Source of the DNA: Solibacillus sp. FSL W7-1464
GTDB taxonomy: Bacteria > Bacillota > Bacilli > Bacillales_A > Planococcaceae
Assembly: GCF_038004425.1 (NCBI RefSeq)
Contig: NZ_JBBORC010000001.1
Coordinates: 1,527,001 to 1,591,000, forward strand
Reading direction: 5' to 3'
Length of the DNA: 64,000 bases
Under the pieces are notes generated by a model, which saw nothing but the letters and a program-made list of their open reading frames with translations, had not been told where the DNA came from and did no database searches. Made by a program: the position numbers and the translations under genes. Each line of letters opens with the position of its first letter. Position 1 is the stretch's first letter. Positions 18,753 through 28,277 of this stretch are shown here, in pieces.

Positions 18753-18800
18753 GAAGGTCTTTCATCAGTTTCAATGAACTGTCGAAAGATCTTTTTTAGT
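18753..18800 (+). terminator. Intrinsic terminator after the YdjM-type gene
   Basis: AAGGTCTTTC pairs with GAAAGATCTT (one G-U) around a long loop and is followed by TTTTTTA. Confidence 0.7.
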
Positions 18801-18908
18801 TAATTATTATTCACTGCATAGAAATCTTTCATAAGCTATAATAAAGTAAATGTTTACAATTTAGAGAGCCAATGTATACTCTATATGGATGTTAGAGGAG
18901 GGTGAATG

Positions 18909-19874
18909 ATGATTGAAACGCATCGTAGGAATTCATTATTGCTTCTATTAATAAGTGTTTTTTATTTTACACAAATAATAATTAGTATATCCATTGAAGG
19001 AATAGAAAGTATTTTTCCTCCAGCATTCTTTTTTGTAATATTTGGGCTCATCATGATGTTGCTGATCAAAAAGAAAGTAAACGCCAAACTTACAATGTAT
19101 GCAATGATCGGCAGTATGTATTTATATTTTTATTATCTGCTTAACGATTCACCATATTTAGTAAATTATTTCTTTATGTGGCTCGCCCTTCCGCTAAGTG
19201 CCATTTATCAAAATATAAAAGCCGTTTTGATGGCAGGGCTCGCTTCAATTTTTCTTACATTTTATTCGTTTTTTTATCTTCACGATGAAATTTTCCCGAA
19301 CGTCATCAAGGAAGATTTTATTTATTTAATACTGTTTGGTATATTTATCACGATTTTTCTCATTGTTTTTATCCTTAAAGTGAGGGAGGCCAACGACAAG
19401 TTACAGGACTTGGCATACCATGATCCTTTAACCGGAGCAGCAAACCGTGTATTGCTTAGGGAAAAGTTTGATTTAATGAAGCATGAGAATGTCGATTCAA
19501 TAGCCTTACTGTTCCTTGATATGAACGGCTTTAAAAAAATAAATGATACATACGGCCATGAAATTGGGGATCATTTATTACAGATTATTGTATTAAGGAT
19601 AGATGGCGTATTAAGGGAGACGGATTTACTTTGCCGGTTAGGGGGAGATGAATTCGTCATTCTAACGGCTAATATTAATGATACTATATTGGAAAAGATT
19701 AAGGATCGAATAAAATCTGCACTGGAGAAACCAATGATTCTGGAGCAGCATATTATTAATGTTTCGGCAAGTATTGGCTGGTACTATACGACGGAAGTTT
19801 CGGATGCAAATTTAGACGAGTTGATTAAAAAATCGGATCAGGCAATGTACAAAGAGAAGCAATTGAAAGATTAA
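18909..19874 (+). CDS. Membrane-bound diguanylate cyclase (GGDEF)
   Basis: Makes cyclic di-GMP from GTP. Residues 1-155 hold six membrane helices without a recognisable sensory fold. The GGDEF domain follows, opening with AYHDPLTGAANR. The active site is intact (RLGGDEF, about residue 244), and RETD lies exactly five residues before GGDEF, a complete RxxD inhibitory site. The enzyme should therefore be active and product-inhibited. ATG at 18909 is better spaced from AGGAGG (18896-18901) than the ATG at 18906. No EAL partner is in the window. Confidence 0.92.
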   Translation: MIETHRRNSLLLLLISVFYFTQIIISISIEGIESIFPPAFFFVIFGLIMMLLIKKKVNAKLTMYAMIGSMYLYFYYLLNDSPYLVNYFFMWLALPLSAIYQNIKAVLMAGLASIFLTFYSFFYLHDEIFPNVIKEDFIYLILFGIFITIFLIVFILKVREANDKLQDLAYHDPLTGAANRVLLREKFDLMKHENVDSIALLFLDMNGFKKINDTYGHEIGDHLLQIIVLRIDGVLRETDLLCRLGGDEFVILTANINDTILEKIKDRIKSALEKPMILEQHIINVSASIGWYYTTEVSDANLDELIKKSDQAMYKEKQLKD

Positions 19875-19908
19875 TATTCGGAATGTGGAATTATGAGTTT
19901 AAGTTAGC

Positions 19909-19944
19909 AAAACGCCTCTTCATCGGTAAAGAGGCGTTTTTTCC
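19909..19944. terminator. Bidirectional terminator between diguanylate cyclase and oligopeptidase
   Basis: AAAACGCCTCTT pairs with AAAGAGGCGTTTT around a short loop, with a T run on the + strand. Confidence 0.85.
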
Positions 19945-19960
19945 TATAGTTGCAGTAAGA

Positions 19961-22003
19961 TTAATAACCGAATTTACTTAAAATAAACGAGTAACATTCT
20001 GCAAGTTCACGCAGCTGGTTGAATCTGCCTGATGCACCGAAGTGGCCAGCGCCCATGTTTGTTTTTAATACAAGCGTATTGTCATCTGTTTTTAATTCGC
20101 GCAGGCGGGCTACCCATTTTGCAGGCTCCCAATAACCGACACGCGGGTCATTTAACCCTGTCGTTATATACATATGAGGGTACGGCTTTGCCTCAACATT
20201 GTCATATGGACTATATGATTTCATATAGAAGTAATCGTCTTCTTTTTGCGGATTCCCCCATTCATCCCATTCTAAAGTCGTTAATGGAATTGTCTCATCC
20301 AGCATCGTTGTAACAATATCGACAAACGGCACTTCCGGAACGATCACTTTAAAACGATCTCCTGCCATATTAGCTACAGCCCCTACCAACAAACCACCAG
20401 CACTGCCGCCACGAGCTGCGATAAGTTCAGTAGTTGTAATACCCTGTTCGATTAAATAAGTCGCTGCATCAATAAAGTCAGTAAAGCTATTTCGTTTTTT
20501 CTGCATTTTCCCATCGAAATACCACGTACGTCCCAGCTCTGAACCACCTCTCACTTGTGCAACTGCCATGATTATCCCTTTATCAAGCATAGGCAGTCGA
20601 TAAGCGCTAAAGAATGGGTCGCTACTATACCCGTAGGAGCCATAAGCATCTAGAATAAGTGGTGCCGGCCCATTGTCGAGTGCATTCTTTTTGTAATGAA
20701 GCAATATAGGAACTTTGACACCGTCAGCTGCTGTTGCCCAAATTTGCTGCTGTACATATTGCTCTCGGTCGTATTCTCCGGTAACTGCTGCCTCTTGTAA
20801 TACTTCCTTTTCTTCAGTTTCAATATCAATACGAATAGTCGTTTTCGGTGTTAAAAATGATTGATATTCCACTAAAACCTCCGAAGCTTCATAGTTTTGA
20901 TCTGAAACGAGTGATACCGAATAAATAGCTTCATCCCATTCCAGCAAAACAAGCGTATCCCCATCGATTCGCCAAATTTGTTCCAGACCATTTTTTCGTC
21001 CCGTTACATAGATGTGGCGTTTAAATGGATAAATATTTTCGATAAACCGTTTTTCATCATACGGAATAATGGGTGTACGCTCATTAAAGTCTTCGATTGA
21101 ACAGCGAAGCAATGTGAAGTTCAATGCATTTTCATTCGTTAATAGTAAAAGTTCATTTTCCCAATGCTCTACATCGTATTCGATTCCCTCACGACGCTCT
21201 TCAAATAACGTTGGAGCTGCTGCTGGCTCATCCGCATCTATAATTTGCACCTCCGATGTCGTCGTAGATTGTGAAACGATGAAAATAAAACGCGTACTCC
21301 TTGATTTAGTAATATATAAATTGAAGGTTACATCGGTTTCTTCATATAGAAGTATGTCTGATGTGTAGTCAGTACCCATTTCATGACGCCAAACCTGGTA
21401 AGGCCGCTGCAGTTCATTTAGCTTTACATAAAAAATATATTGTCCGCAGTTACTCCATTCCACGCTGCTGTAGATATAAACGTTTGGAATGGTATCTTTC
21501 AGCAACTCACTACTATGCAAGTCCTTCACAAACAACGAATAGCTGTCTGTGCCATCACGATTCTCCAAGTAGGCAAGATAGCGGTGATCTTCTGAATAAC
21601 GCTGAACAGTAACGCTTAAATAGTCATCTCCACTTGCAAGTACATTTTCATCTAAAGTAACTTCTTCAGCAGCGGATTCTAATTGTGAGCGATTTGCTGC
21701 ACGTTTTCGCGCATAAATAGGGTATTGTTTTTCTTTTTCTAAACGAGAGTAATAATAATATGGCCCTCTTTGAATAGGCACCTGAGTTTCTGATGCGGGG
21801 ATGCGTGCTACCATTGCTTCGTATAGTTCAGTTGTTAAACTTTCCAGCGGCTTCATGACTTCATCATAATAGCTGTTTTCCTGTTCTAGATACGCAATGA
21901 CTTCCGGGTTCGATTTATCTTTTAGCCAATAGTATTCATCATGGCGAACATCTCCATGTAATTGAAACGTATGAGGTATTTGCTTAACTACTAGTTTATT
22001 CAA
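19961..22003 (-). CDS. ptrB: Oligopeptidase B-type S9 serine peptidase
   Basis: A 680-residue prolyl-oligopeptidase-family enzyme, the usual length for oligopeptidase B. The N-terminal helix and seven-bladed propeller occupy about residues 70-400 and the alpha/beta hydrolase domain the rest. The catalytic triad is visible: Ser in ARGGSAGG (about residue 532), Asp in NDPRVGYWEP (about 617) and His in GAGHFG (about 651). It cleaves short peptides, in known enzymes after basic residues. TTG start at 22003 after GAAAGGAG. Cytoplasmic (no signal peptide). Confidence 0.92.
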   Translation of the reverse strand: MNKLVVKQIPHTFQLHGDVRHDEYYWLKDKSNPEVIAYLEQENSYYDEVMKPLESLTTELYEAMVARIPASETQVPIQRGPYYYYSRLEKEKQYPIYARKRAANRSQLESAAEEVTLDENVLASGDDYLSVTVQRYSEDHRYLAYLENRDGTDSYSLFVKDLHSSELLKDTIPNVYIYSSVEWSNCGQYIFYVKLNELQRPYQVWRHEMGTDYTSDILLYEETDVTFNLYITKSRSTRFIFIVSQSTTTSEVQIIDADEPAAAPTLFEERREGIEYDVEHWENELLLLTNENALNFTLLRCSIEDFNERTPIIPYDEKRFIENIYPFKRHIYVTGRKNGLEQIWRIDGDTLVLLEWDEAIYSVSLVSDQNYEASEVLVEYQSFLTPKTTIRIDIETEEKEVLQEAAVTGEYDREQYVQQQIWATAADGVKVPILLHYKKNALDNGPAPLILDAYGSYGYSSDPFFSAYRLPMLDKGIIMAVAQVRGGSELGRTWYFDGKMQKKRNSFTDFIDAATYLIEQGITTTELIAARGGSAGGLLVGAVANMAGDRFKVIVPEVPFVDIVTTMLDETIPLTTLEWDEWGNPQKEDDYFYMKSYSPYDNVEAKPYPHMYITTGLNDPRVGYWEPAKWVARLRELKTDDNTLVLKTNMGAGHFGASGRFNQLRELAECYSFILSKFGY

Positions 22004-22086
22004 TGTAATTCTCCTTTCTATATCACACTATAATTTCGATAAATTTATCTATAATCCTCCATTTGTTAAGAGAAATAGCAACAACT

Positions 22087-22133
22087 AAAAGCTTGGGAAG
22101 CCTGAATTAATTTGGGTTTTTCCAAGCTTTTTT
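22087..22133 (+). terminator. Terminator-like hairpin in a divergent intergenic region
   Basis: AAAAGCTTGGGAA pairs with TTTCCAAGCTTTT and is followed by more T on the + strand. No + strand gene ends nearby, so it could block antisense transcription into ptrB's promoter region or attenuate the DUF2975 gene. Role unknown. Confidence 0.5.
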
Positions 22134-22270
22134 GTCTGGGAAATCTAATTCACATTAAAGGGGAGAATTATTATGCAATAAAAACTTCATGAAAATAGAT
22201 ATATATTTATTGATTTACGATAAATTTTATATTAAAATCAAAATTGAAAATAATAAGTGAGGTGCGGTTT

Positions 22271-22753
22271 ATGGAAAAAGTAACTACGTTGTTTTTAAAA
22301 GTTGCTGTTGTTTTTTTGGGAATTCCTGTTTTGGCACTATGCATCTTTTTAGTACCTGAGCTGGCAAATGTAGCAGCAATGATGCTGCCGGAATTTGCTT
22401 TCGTAAAGTATTTTGTTTACATCGTTTTCGATGCCTCGGCAATTCCTTATTTCTTTGCTTTGTATCAGGCTTTTTTGCTTTTACGCTATATTGACAATAA
22501 TAAAGCGTTCTCGGATTTAGCTGTAAAATCTTTAAAGAAAATAAAATTTTGCGCCATAACGATCAGTGTTTTGCATTTATTAGTTTTGCCGCTGTTTTAT
22601 GTATTTGCGGAATTGGATGACGCACCGGGAGTTATCTTTGTCGGATTAATTGTTCCTTTTGCTTCATTGGTAATTGCAGTCTTTGCAGCTGTTCTTCAAA
22701 AACTTTTACAAGAAGCAATTAATATTAAATCTGAAAACGATTTAACGGTCTGA
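22271..22753 (+). CDS. DUF2975 membrane protein (YoaS-like)
   Basis: A protein of about 160 residues with four membrane helices. The segment LLRYIDNNKAFSDLAVKSLKKIK between helices 2 and 3 is typical of DUF2975, the family of B. subtilis YoaS. ATG at 22271 follows GAGGTG. It lies 11 bases before a YozG-like regulator, the same pairing as yoaS-yozG in B. subtilis. Function unknown. Confidence 0.85.
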   Translation: MEKVTTLFLKVAVVFLGIPVLALCIFLVPELANVAAMMLPEFAFVKYFVYIVFDASAIPYFFALYQAFLLLRYIDNNKAFSDLAVKSLKKIKFCAITISVLHLLVLPLFYVFAELDDAPGVIFVGLIVPFASLVIAVFAAVLQKLLQEAINIKSENDLTV

Positions 22754-22764
22754 GGTGAATAACA

Positions 22765-22980
22765 ATGGCAATTATTATCAATATTGATGTGATGTTGGCG
22801 AAAAGGAAAATGAGCGTAACAGAACTTTCGGAAAAGGTTGGAATCACGATGGCGAACCTGTCAATTTTAAAAAATGGAAAAGCTAAAGCCGTCCGGTTAA
22901 CAACTTTAGAAGCCATTTGTAAGGCGCTGGATTGTCAGCCTGGAGATATTTTAGAATACAAAAGTGATGAAGACAGTTAA
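22765..22980 (+). CDS. YozG-like XRE/Cro helix-turn-helix regulator
   Basis: A 71-residue DNA-binding protein: MLAKRKMSVTELSEKVGI opens the domain, and QPGDILEY near the end is the usual close of this Cro/C1 subgroup. It sits between the DUF2975 and DUF4153-like genes, in one operon with the former, and probably autoregulates the cluster. ATG follows GAGGTGAATAAC. Confidence 0.9.
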   Translation: MAIIINIDVMLAKRKMSVTELSEKVGITMANLSILKNGKAKAVRLTTLEAICKALDCQPGDILEYKSDEDS

Positions 22981-23030
22981 CGATTACTTCGGAAATTTAA
23001 TATGGACTATAATTTGAGGGAGGGAAAACA

Positions 23031-24281
23031 ATGGAGAGTAATAATTTAGTAATTGAAAATATTACTAAGCCTGACGTACTTGAGAGAATGTATAGAAAAG
23101 ATCCGAAAGCTTTTACCAAGTCATTCCAACAGGCATGGGAACAGACCTCTGATTCGCCAATACTGCGTGTTTGGTATGAAAGATTGAATTTCAGCGAAAA
23201 GGAAAATACGAAAAAGTCAGAGTCGTTTCAAAATGGATTTTTCCTTATGGGCATATTAGCAATTTGGGCTGGGGTATGCACAAGAATTCTATTCCATTTT
23301 GTCGAACAGGAAGCAATTGCTCCGGTTAATCTGGCATTTGGTATTATTCCCTTTATTGCAGCCTACTTTGTTTACAAGAATAAACCTAATAGAAGTGTCA
23401 TTTATTCGTTAGTGGCAATGTTCTTAGTTTCAGGAGTTTATCTGAATATACTGCCATTAAATTTCAACGACGACAGCATTATTTTAGCGTATTTACATTT
23501 CCCGATTTTCTTATGGGTATTATTAGGGCTAGCATATACAGGAAATGATTATTTGAATAGCAGTACAAGACTGGCTTATATCAAATTTAATTTAGAATAT
23601 GGTATTTTATATGCCAGCATGGCAGTCAGCGGGATGTTTCTTGCATTATTAACGTTGCAGTTATTCAGCTTCATTGGCTTGGACATTGAGGACTTCTATT
23701 TTAGCAATATCGTTTTATTTGGGGCAGCGGCACTTGCAGTTGTCGGTGTACACCTCGTTTCAATGAATTTGAAGCTTGCCAAAAATGTAACACCGTTTAT
23801 AGCAAAAATTTTTAGCCCGTTAGTATTAATCACTTTGCTTGTATACCTTGTAACGGTCCTATCCGTTGGTAAAAATCCGTTTTTGGACCGCGATTTCCTG
23901 ATCGCTTTCAACGGCATACTACTTGGCGTACTGGCTGTTACAATATTCTCCATAACCGAGAAGGACACGGGAGATAAAAAGAGCATTTTCGACTATATCA
24001 ATTTCGCGTTAATCATTGTTGCACTCATCATTGACAGTGTCGCATTATCAGCCATCCTGTTCAGACTGACTTCATACGGTATTACACCGAATCGGCTTGC
24101 TGTTTTAGGGGTAAATATATTAATCTGTGCAAATCTACTATGGATTATGATTTCCTATATGCGTTATCTGCAAAACAAAACCGGTCCAAACGCTATCCAA
24201 CACGCCGTTACGAAGTATTTGCCGGTATACGGATTATGGGCAGCTTTCGTTATATTTACATTTCCGGTGATTTTTAATTAG
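23031..24281 (+). CDS. DUF4153-like polytopic membrane protein
   Basis: A 416-residue protein with a ~70-residue soluble N-terminus and about eleven membrane helices. The late segment FRLTSYGITPNRLAVLGVN resembles the conserved block of DUF4153. Function unknown. ATG follows GAGGGAGGG. It lies 50 bases downstream of the YozG-like gene and is probably part of that unit; a terminator follows. Confidence 0.75.
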   Translation: MESNNLVIENITKPDVLERMYRKDPKAFTKSFQQAWEQTSDSPILRVWYERLNFSEKENTKKSESFQNGFFLMGILAIWAGVCTRILFHFVEQEAIAPVNLAFGIIPFIAAYFVYKNKPNRSVIYSLVAMFLVSGVYLNILPLNFNDDSIILAYLHFPIFLWVLLGLAYTGNDYLNSSTRLAYIKFNLEYGILYASMAVSGMFLALLTLQLFSFIGLDIEDFYFSNIVLFGAAALAVVGVHLVSMNLKLAKNVTPFIAKIFSPLVLITLLVYLVTVLSVGKNPFLDRDFLIAFNGILLGVLAVTIFSITEKDTGDKKSIFDYINFALIIVALIIDSVALSAILFRLTSYGITPNRLAVLGVNILICANLLWIMISYMRYLQNKTGPNAIQHAVTKYLPVYGLWAAFVIFTFPVIFN

Positions 24282-24307
24282 TAATATAGCTGTTACAAGC
24301 AAAATAT

Positions 24308-24346
24308 AAACGACCTCTGCTTTTTAGCAAGGGTCGTTTTATTTTT
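24308..24346 (+). terminator. Intrinsic terminator
   Basis: AAACGACC pairs with GGTCGTTT around a short A/T-rich loop and is followed by TATTTTT, after the DUF4153-like gene. Confidence 0.8.
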
Positions 24347-24471
24347 CTGCGGACTTTACAAATATAGTGGGCATTCTATAAAGCGTAGTCATCATTCTAA
24401 AAATATCAGCGAATGAATATTTATTAATAATAACAACTTAATAATAAATTTTAGAAAGAAAGGTGATGGAG

Positions 24472-26025
24472 ATGGAACAAAAAGTATTATCGATGTCCCA
24501 ACAACTGTTGATAGGGGAAGCGCTTAAATATGCTGCACATAATGTTCCTGAAAGGGAAGCGTTCATTTATGAAAATCGTCGAATAACCTATCGGGAACTT
24601 TTGATGCGTTCGATGCATTTAGCAGGATGGCTTCAAGCTCAGGGGATTGGTGTAAATGACAAAGTTGGGTGTTTGCTGAAAAATGGGCTGCCATTTGTGG
24701 AGCTATATTTTGGTGTTTCTTTATGTGGTGGTGTTTTTGTCCCGGTCAATTTCCGTTTAGTTGCTAAAGAGATTGAATATATTGTTAATCAATCCGATGT
24801 AAGTATATTATTTATTGAAGAAGAATTTATCGAAAGTATTTGCTTGATTAACTTGCCTCAAGTTAAACTTATCGTCCCAATTAAATGCGGGGATTCCCAA
24901 CTTCAAACAAAAATGATTCCATATGAGGCAATATATAGCACATCAGCTGACTACGAGGATGTAAATTTCACTGATGAACATGCACATGCAATTATTTATA
25001 CATCGGGTACAACAGGTAAACCAAAAGGCGCAGTGTTAACCCATAAAAATTATTATATGAATGCGATGAATAAACTTTATCATTCTCCACCTAGAAAAGG
25101 AGCAAAGCAACTGATTATTCCCCCTCTTTTTCACGTTGCGGCTCTATCCTCTCTTTTACAAAATTGTTTAATAGAAGGCACAATTATTTTGCATCGTGAG
25201 TTTCAACCAGACGTTGTTCTGAAGACGATCCAGGATGAAAAAATTGAAACAATGTTTATGGTGCCGGCGATGTGGAATTTTCTGTTCCAAGTGCCAAACT
25301 TATTAGAATATGATTTAAGCTCGATGACAAACTGTGCTTTAGGAGGAGCAATCTGTCCTATTGAAATAAAAAGGAAGATTTTGCAAGTATTTAAAAATGC
25401 AAGTATTTTAGAAGCGTTTGGGCAAACAGAAATGAGTCCATCCACAACATATTTGACGAATGAAGATGCACTTAGGAAGACTGAATCTGTTGGAAAACCT
25501 TCTATTAATGTAAGAGTAAGAATTGTGGATGATGAAATGAATGATGTGCCTGTTGGAGAAGTGGGAGAGATTGTGTATCAGGGACCTACTACAATGAAGG
25601 AGTATTATAAAAATAAGGAGGCAACTGAAGAAGCATTCAAAGGGGGCTGGTTTCATAGCGGCGATTTAGTTCGAATGGATGAAGAAGGATTCATTTATGT
25701 AGTAGACCGGAAAAAGGATATGTTTATTAGTGGCGGTGAAAACATTTATCCGAAAGAATTGGAAGATGTTTTATATTCTCATCCGGATATTTTGGAAGCT
25801 GCCGTAGTGGGAATTCCCGATCCTCAATGGGGTGAGGCTGTCAAAGCATTTATTGTCTTAAAGCCTGGTAAACAGATGACTACGGAACAGGTAATTCGAT
25901 ATTGTCAAAATAGCATTGCTTCCTATAAAAAACCGCGGGCAATTGAATTCATGGAATCTTTGCCTAGAAATGCAACAGGAAAGGTACTCAAAACGGTTTT
26001 ACGTTCGGGAGCTTACCAATTATAA
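24472..26025 (+). CDS. AMP-dependent acyl-CoA synthetase/ligase
   Basis: A 517-residue member of the ANL adenylating superfamily that activates a carboxylic acid to its CoA thioester. The P-loop YTSGTTGKPKGA, the HSGDL/RMDEEGF segment, the hinge region RKKDMFISGGENIYPKELED and the C-terminal catalytic Lys in RNATGKVLKT are all intact. Substrate (fatty, aromatic or other acid) cannot be read from sequence. ATG at 24472 fits the AAAGGTGA site; earlier in-frame GTG and ATG codons overlap that site. Single gene. Confidence 0.9.
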   Translation: MEQKVLSMSQQLLIGEALKYAAHNVPEREAFIYENRRITYRELLMRSMHLAGWLQAQGIGVNDKVGCLLKNGLPFVELYFGVSLCGGVFVPVNFRLVAKEIEYIVNQSDVSILFIEEEFIESICLINLPQVKLIVPIKCGDSQLQTKMIPYEAIYSTSADYEDVNFTDEHAHAIIYTSGTTGKPKGAVLTHKNYYMNAMNKLYHSPPRKGAKQLIIPPLFHVAALSSLLQNCLIEGTIILHREFQPDVVLKTIQDEKIETMFMVPAMWNFLFQVPNLLEYDLSSMTNCALGGAICPIEIKRKILQVFKNASILEAFGQTEMSPSTTYLTNEDALRKTESVGKPSINVRVRIVDDEMNDVPVGEVGEIVYQGPTTMKEYYKNKEATEEAFKGGWFHSGDLVRMDEEGFIYVVDRKKDMFISGGENIYPKELEDVLYSHPDILEAAVVGIPDPQWGEAVKAFIVLKPGKQMTTEQVIRYCQNSIASYKKPRAIEFMESLPRNATGKVLKTVLRSGAYQL

Positions 26026-26125
26026 TTAAAAGAATGTGCAGAGTCTAGGTTTAAAGTTTTCTGAATAGTTGTAATTTTCCGGGAAATGATGAAGGGGCCA
26101 GAAGCGGCTTGCTTCTTTGAAAAAT

Positions 26126-28126
26126 GGAAACCTGTTTTTATAAATCATAGAACGAAAAAAATGATTTTAAGAAGAATGTACCGGGCGCATTCCCAATCCT
26201 AATTTTTTTCTGCACCGGGTACATAATTAAATAGAATGATTATGGAAGCTTGAAACGTAATCGCCAAAGGATTAATTAATAATAAAGCTCCCAGCAAAGA
26301 ATGAGGACAACGAGCAATAGTGCTGACATATATGAACATACATAGCGAATTTTTAAACCACCTGTAGGCTTTATTTTTCTCCAGTTTAAAAATAAAGTTA
26401 CTAGACAAATGGCTACGAAGGCGATATATGCGAAATTCACCCAAAAATGAATTTTTAAGGCTGAATAAGAAACATAATTCAAAGTTCTGTAAGCTAAAAT
26501 CATCATATTTATAAAAGGTATAATATTAGTGGAAAGTAAAAGCAATTCCCATTTATCTATAAATGTCCCTCGGATTGCTTTTTTTCGATTGATGATTTTT
26601 TTGATGAACAAAATCACTAAAACTATGAACGTATACAAACCACTAAAAGCTGCCGCTATGATACTGAATATATTAATAATCTTCATACTTTGAGAGACAG
26701 GCAAAAAATCACTTGTCGGCATTGAAATCTTTTCCACATTTCCATCATTCATCGTAACATGAAAATATACACGATAATCATCTAAAGATTTATATAAGTA
26801 CGGAGCGACTTGTTCCAGTCTCATCCCAAAAGCATCCGCACTGTTTGAGTCTGTCGCTTCAAAACGACCAATATTAAGTGCACTGTACAGTTTGGTAAAC
26901 CCCTTATAAGGCTGCCTTGCCATAAAGTAATTTCCTTCAAGCTCCTGCGCATTGGGCAATGTTTGTTTGTCTTCTTCAGCAAAATACTCACCGAATATAA
27001 GTGTCGGCAAACCATAACTTAGTCCTGCTTCACCCGCCTGATTCGTGAAAACAATTACTCCCATATTCTCATCTTTTGAAAAAGAAAAATTGCTTGAAAA
27101 ACTATCTGTATTTCCTGCATGTTCAAGTGCATCAACTGTATATAAGCCTTTCCAAAAACCATGTGAATTTCTTGGAAAGCCATCGTCATAAAAGTCACTT
27201 GTCGTCAGCATTTCATCTAATGTCCGGTTGTTTTGAAACAAAGGGCTATTTGCATCCTCTGCCGGCATAAGTGCCATCATGAATTTAGCGGCATCGGTTA
27301 TTGTACCAATGGCACTTCCGGCTGGATATAAACCGATATAGATCCGCTCATTTTTCGAAATAGTAAATTCACCATTATTATTAACGAAATAACCGTAAAT
27401 TTCGTCTCTTTTTGTTGCGACATTATTGTTATCTTCCTGTGTAGGATGAATTGTTGTGTCCTTCATATCCAATACAGAAAGAATATGTTCATTCACATAA
27501 TCATAAAAGGGCTGTTCTGTGAGCTGTTCCACAATAAAACCGGCGAGTGCTACGCCATAGTTTGAATAGGCAACGACACTTCCAGGTACGTGTACCTGAT
27601 AAGGCTCAGTAATGTGAAGCATTTCTTCTAAAGGCTTTATTTCATTTGCTGACATGTAAAATAAATCTGTAAATTTCTCTTCCCACCCAGCATTATGGTG
27701 CATCAGGTTCAACATCGTGATAGGGGCATCGTATTGTAGTTTCGTAAAAAAACCTACCGGCAAATACGTGCGAATATCTTCATCTAATGTTAATTTCCCT
27801 TGCTCTACCAGCTGCATCACGCTGGTCCAAACGAGAAGCTTTGTAACGGAACCCCATTCAAATACAGTGTCCGTTGTGACATTCACCTGATTTTCAATAT
27901 CAGCAAAGCCGTACGCTGTATTCAGGAAAATTTCCCCATCCTTCACAATTAGTACATTGGCTCCAGCTGTAGTCGTCCCAATGTATTTAGAAGCATATTC
28001 ATCGACACGTTCCTTTAGCTCGGCATAAAGAATCCCTGATGGTGTAGACATACGTTCTTTTGCAGTAACTGCTGGTACACAACATATCACCATTACTGCT
28101 AACAATAAAATAATTTTTTTTATTAT
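26126..28126 (-). other. Span of the serine hydrolase transcription unit (3' region and probable ATA start)
   Basis: A marker for two boundaries of the following gene. The only well-placed ribosome site, AGGAGG at 28133-28138 on the minus strand, lies six bases before an ATA codon at 28126. The convergent gap 26026-26275 holds only an imperfect inverted repeat (ATGTACC...GGTACAT, about 26174-26224) that might terminate either side. Confidence 0.35.
26276..28126 (-). CDS. Membrane-anchored serine hydrolase, class C beta-lactamase/penicillin-binding type
   Basis: About 616 residues. A signal peptide (KKIILLLAVMVICCVPAVTA) is followed by a beta-lactamase-related domain with the SxxK nucleophile in WGSVTKLLVW (about residue 92), YSNYG as the YxN motif (about 190) and HAGNTDSF in place of the KTG box. 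The C-terminal ~150 residues hold four to five membrane helices. The active site therefore faces outward. Relatives include D-aminopeptidases and teichoic-acid D-Ala esterases; the substrate here is unknown. The only canonical upstream start, TTG at 28147, lies before the AGGAGG site and has none of its own, so initiation at ATA (28126 or 28123) seems more likely. Confidence 0.85.
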   Translation of the reverse strand: MIKKIILLLAVMVICCVPAVTAKERMSTPSGILYAELKERVDEYASKYIGTTTAGANVLIVKDGEIFLNTAYGFADIENQVNVTTDTVFEWGSVTKLLVWTSVMQLVEQGKLTLDEDIRTYLPVGFFTKLQYDAPITMLNLMHHNAGWEEKFTDLFYMSANEIKPLEEMLHITEPYQVHVPGSVVAYSNYGVALAGFIVEQLTEQPFYDYVNEHILSVLDMKDTTIHPTQEDNNNVATKRDEIYGYFVNNNGEFTISKNERIYIGLYPAGSAIGTITDAAKFMMALMPAEDANSPLFQNNRTLDEMLTTSDFYDDGFPRNSHGFWKGLYTVDALEHAGNTDSFSSNFSFSKDENMGVIVFTNQAGEAGLSYGLPTLIFGEYFAEEDKQTLPNAQELEGNYFMARQPYKGFTKLYSALNIGRFEATDSNSADAFGMRLEQVAPYLYKSLDDYRVYFHVTMNDGNVEKISMPTSDFLPVSQSMKIINIFSIIAAAFSGLYTFIVLVILFIKKIINRKKAIRGTFIDKWELLLLSTNIIPFINMMILAYRTLNYVSYSALKIHFWVNFAYIAFVAICLVTLFLNWRKIKPTGGLKIRYVCSYMSALLLVVLILCWELYY

Positions 28127-28277
28127 TTCTCGCCTCCTCTGTATCAACCATACATATGAAACAATTAAATTATTACATTAATTAAGAATTTATATATGTA
28201 TTTGGACGGAGCTATCTCTATACAAATTATAATTTTTCTAATATTCTTAATATAATATAGATGATGGGGTGAAGTTA

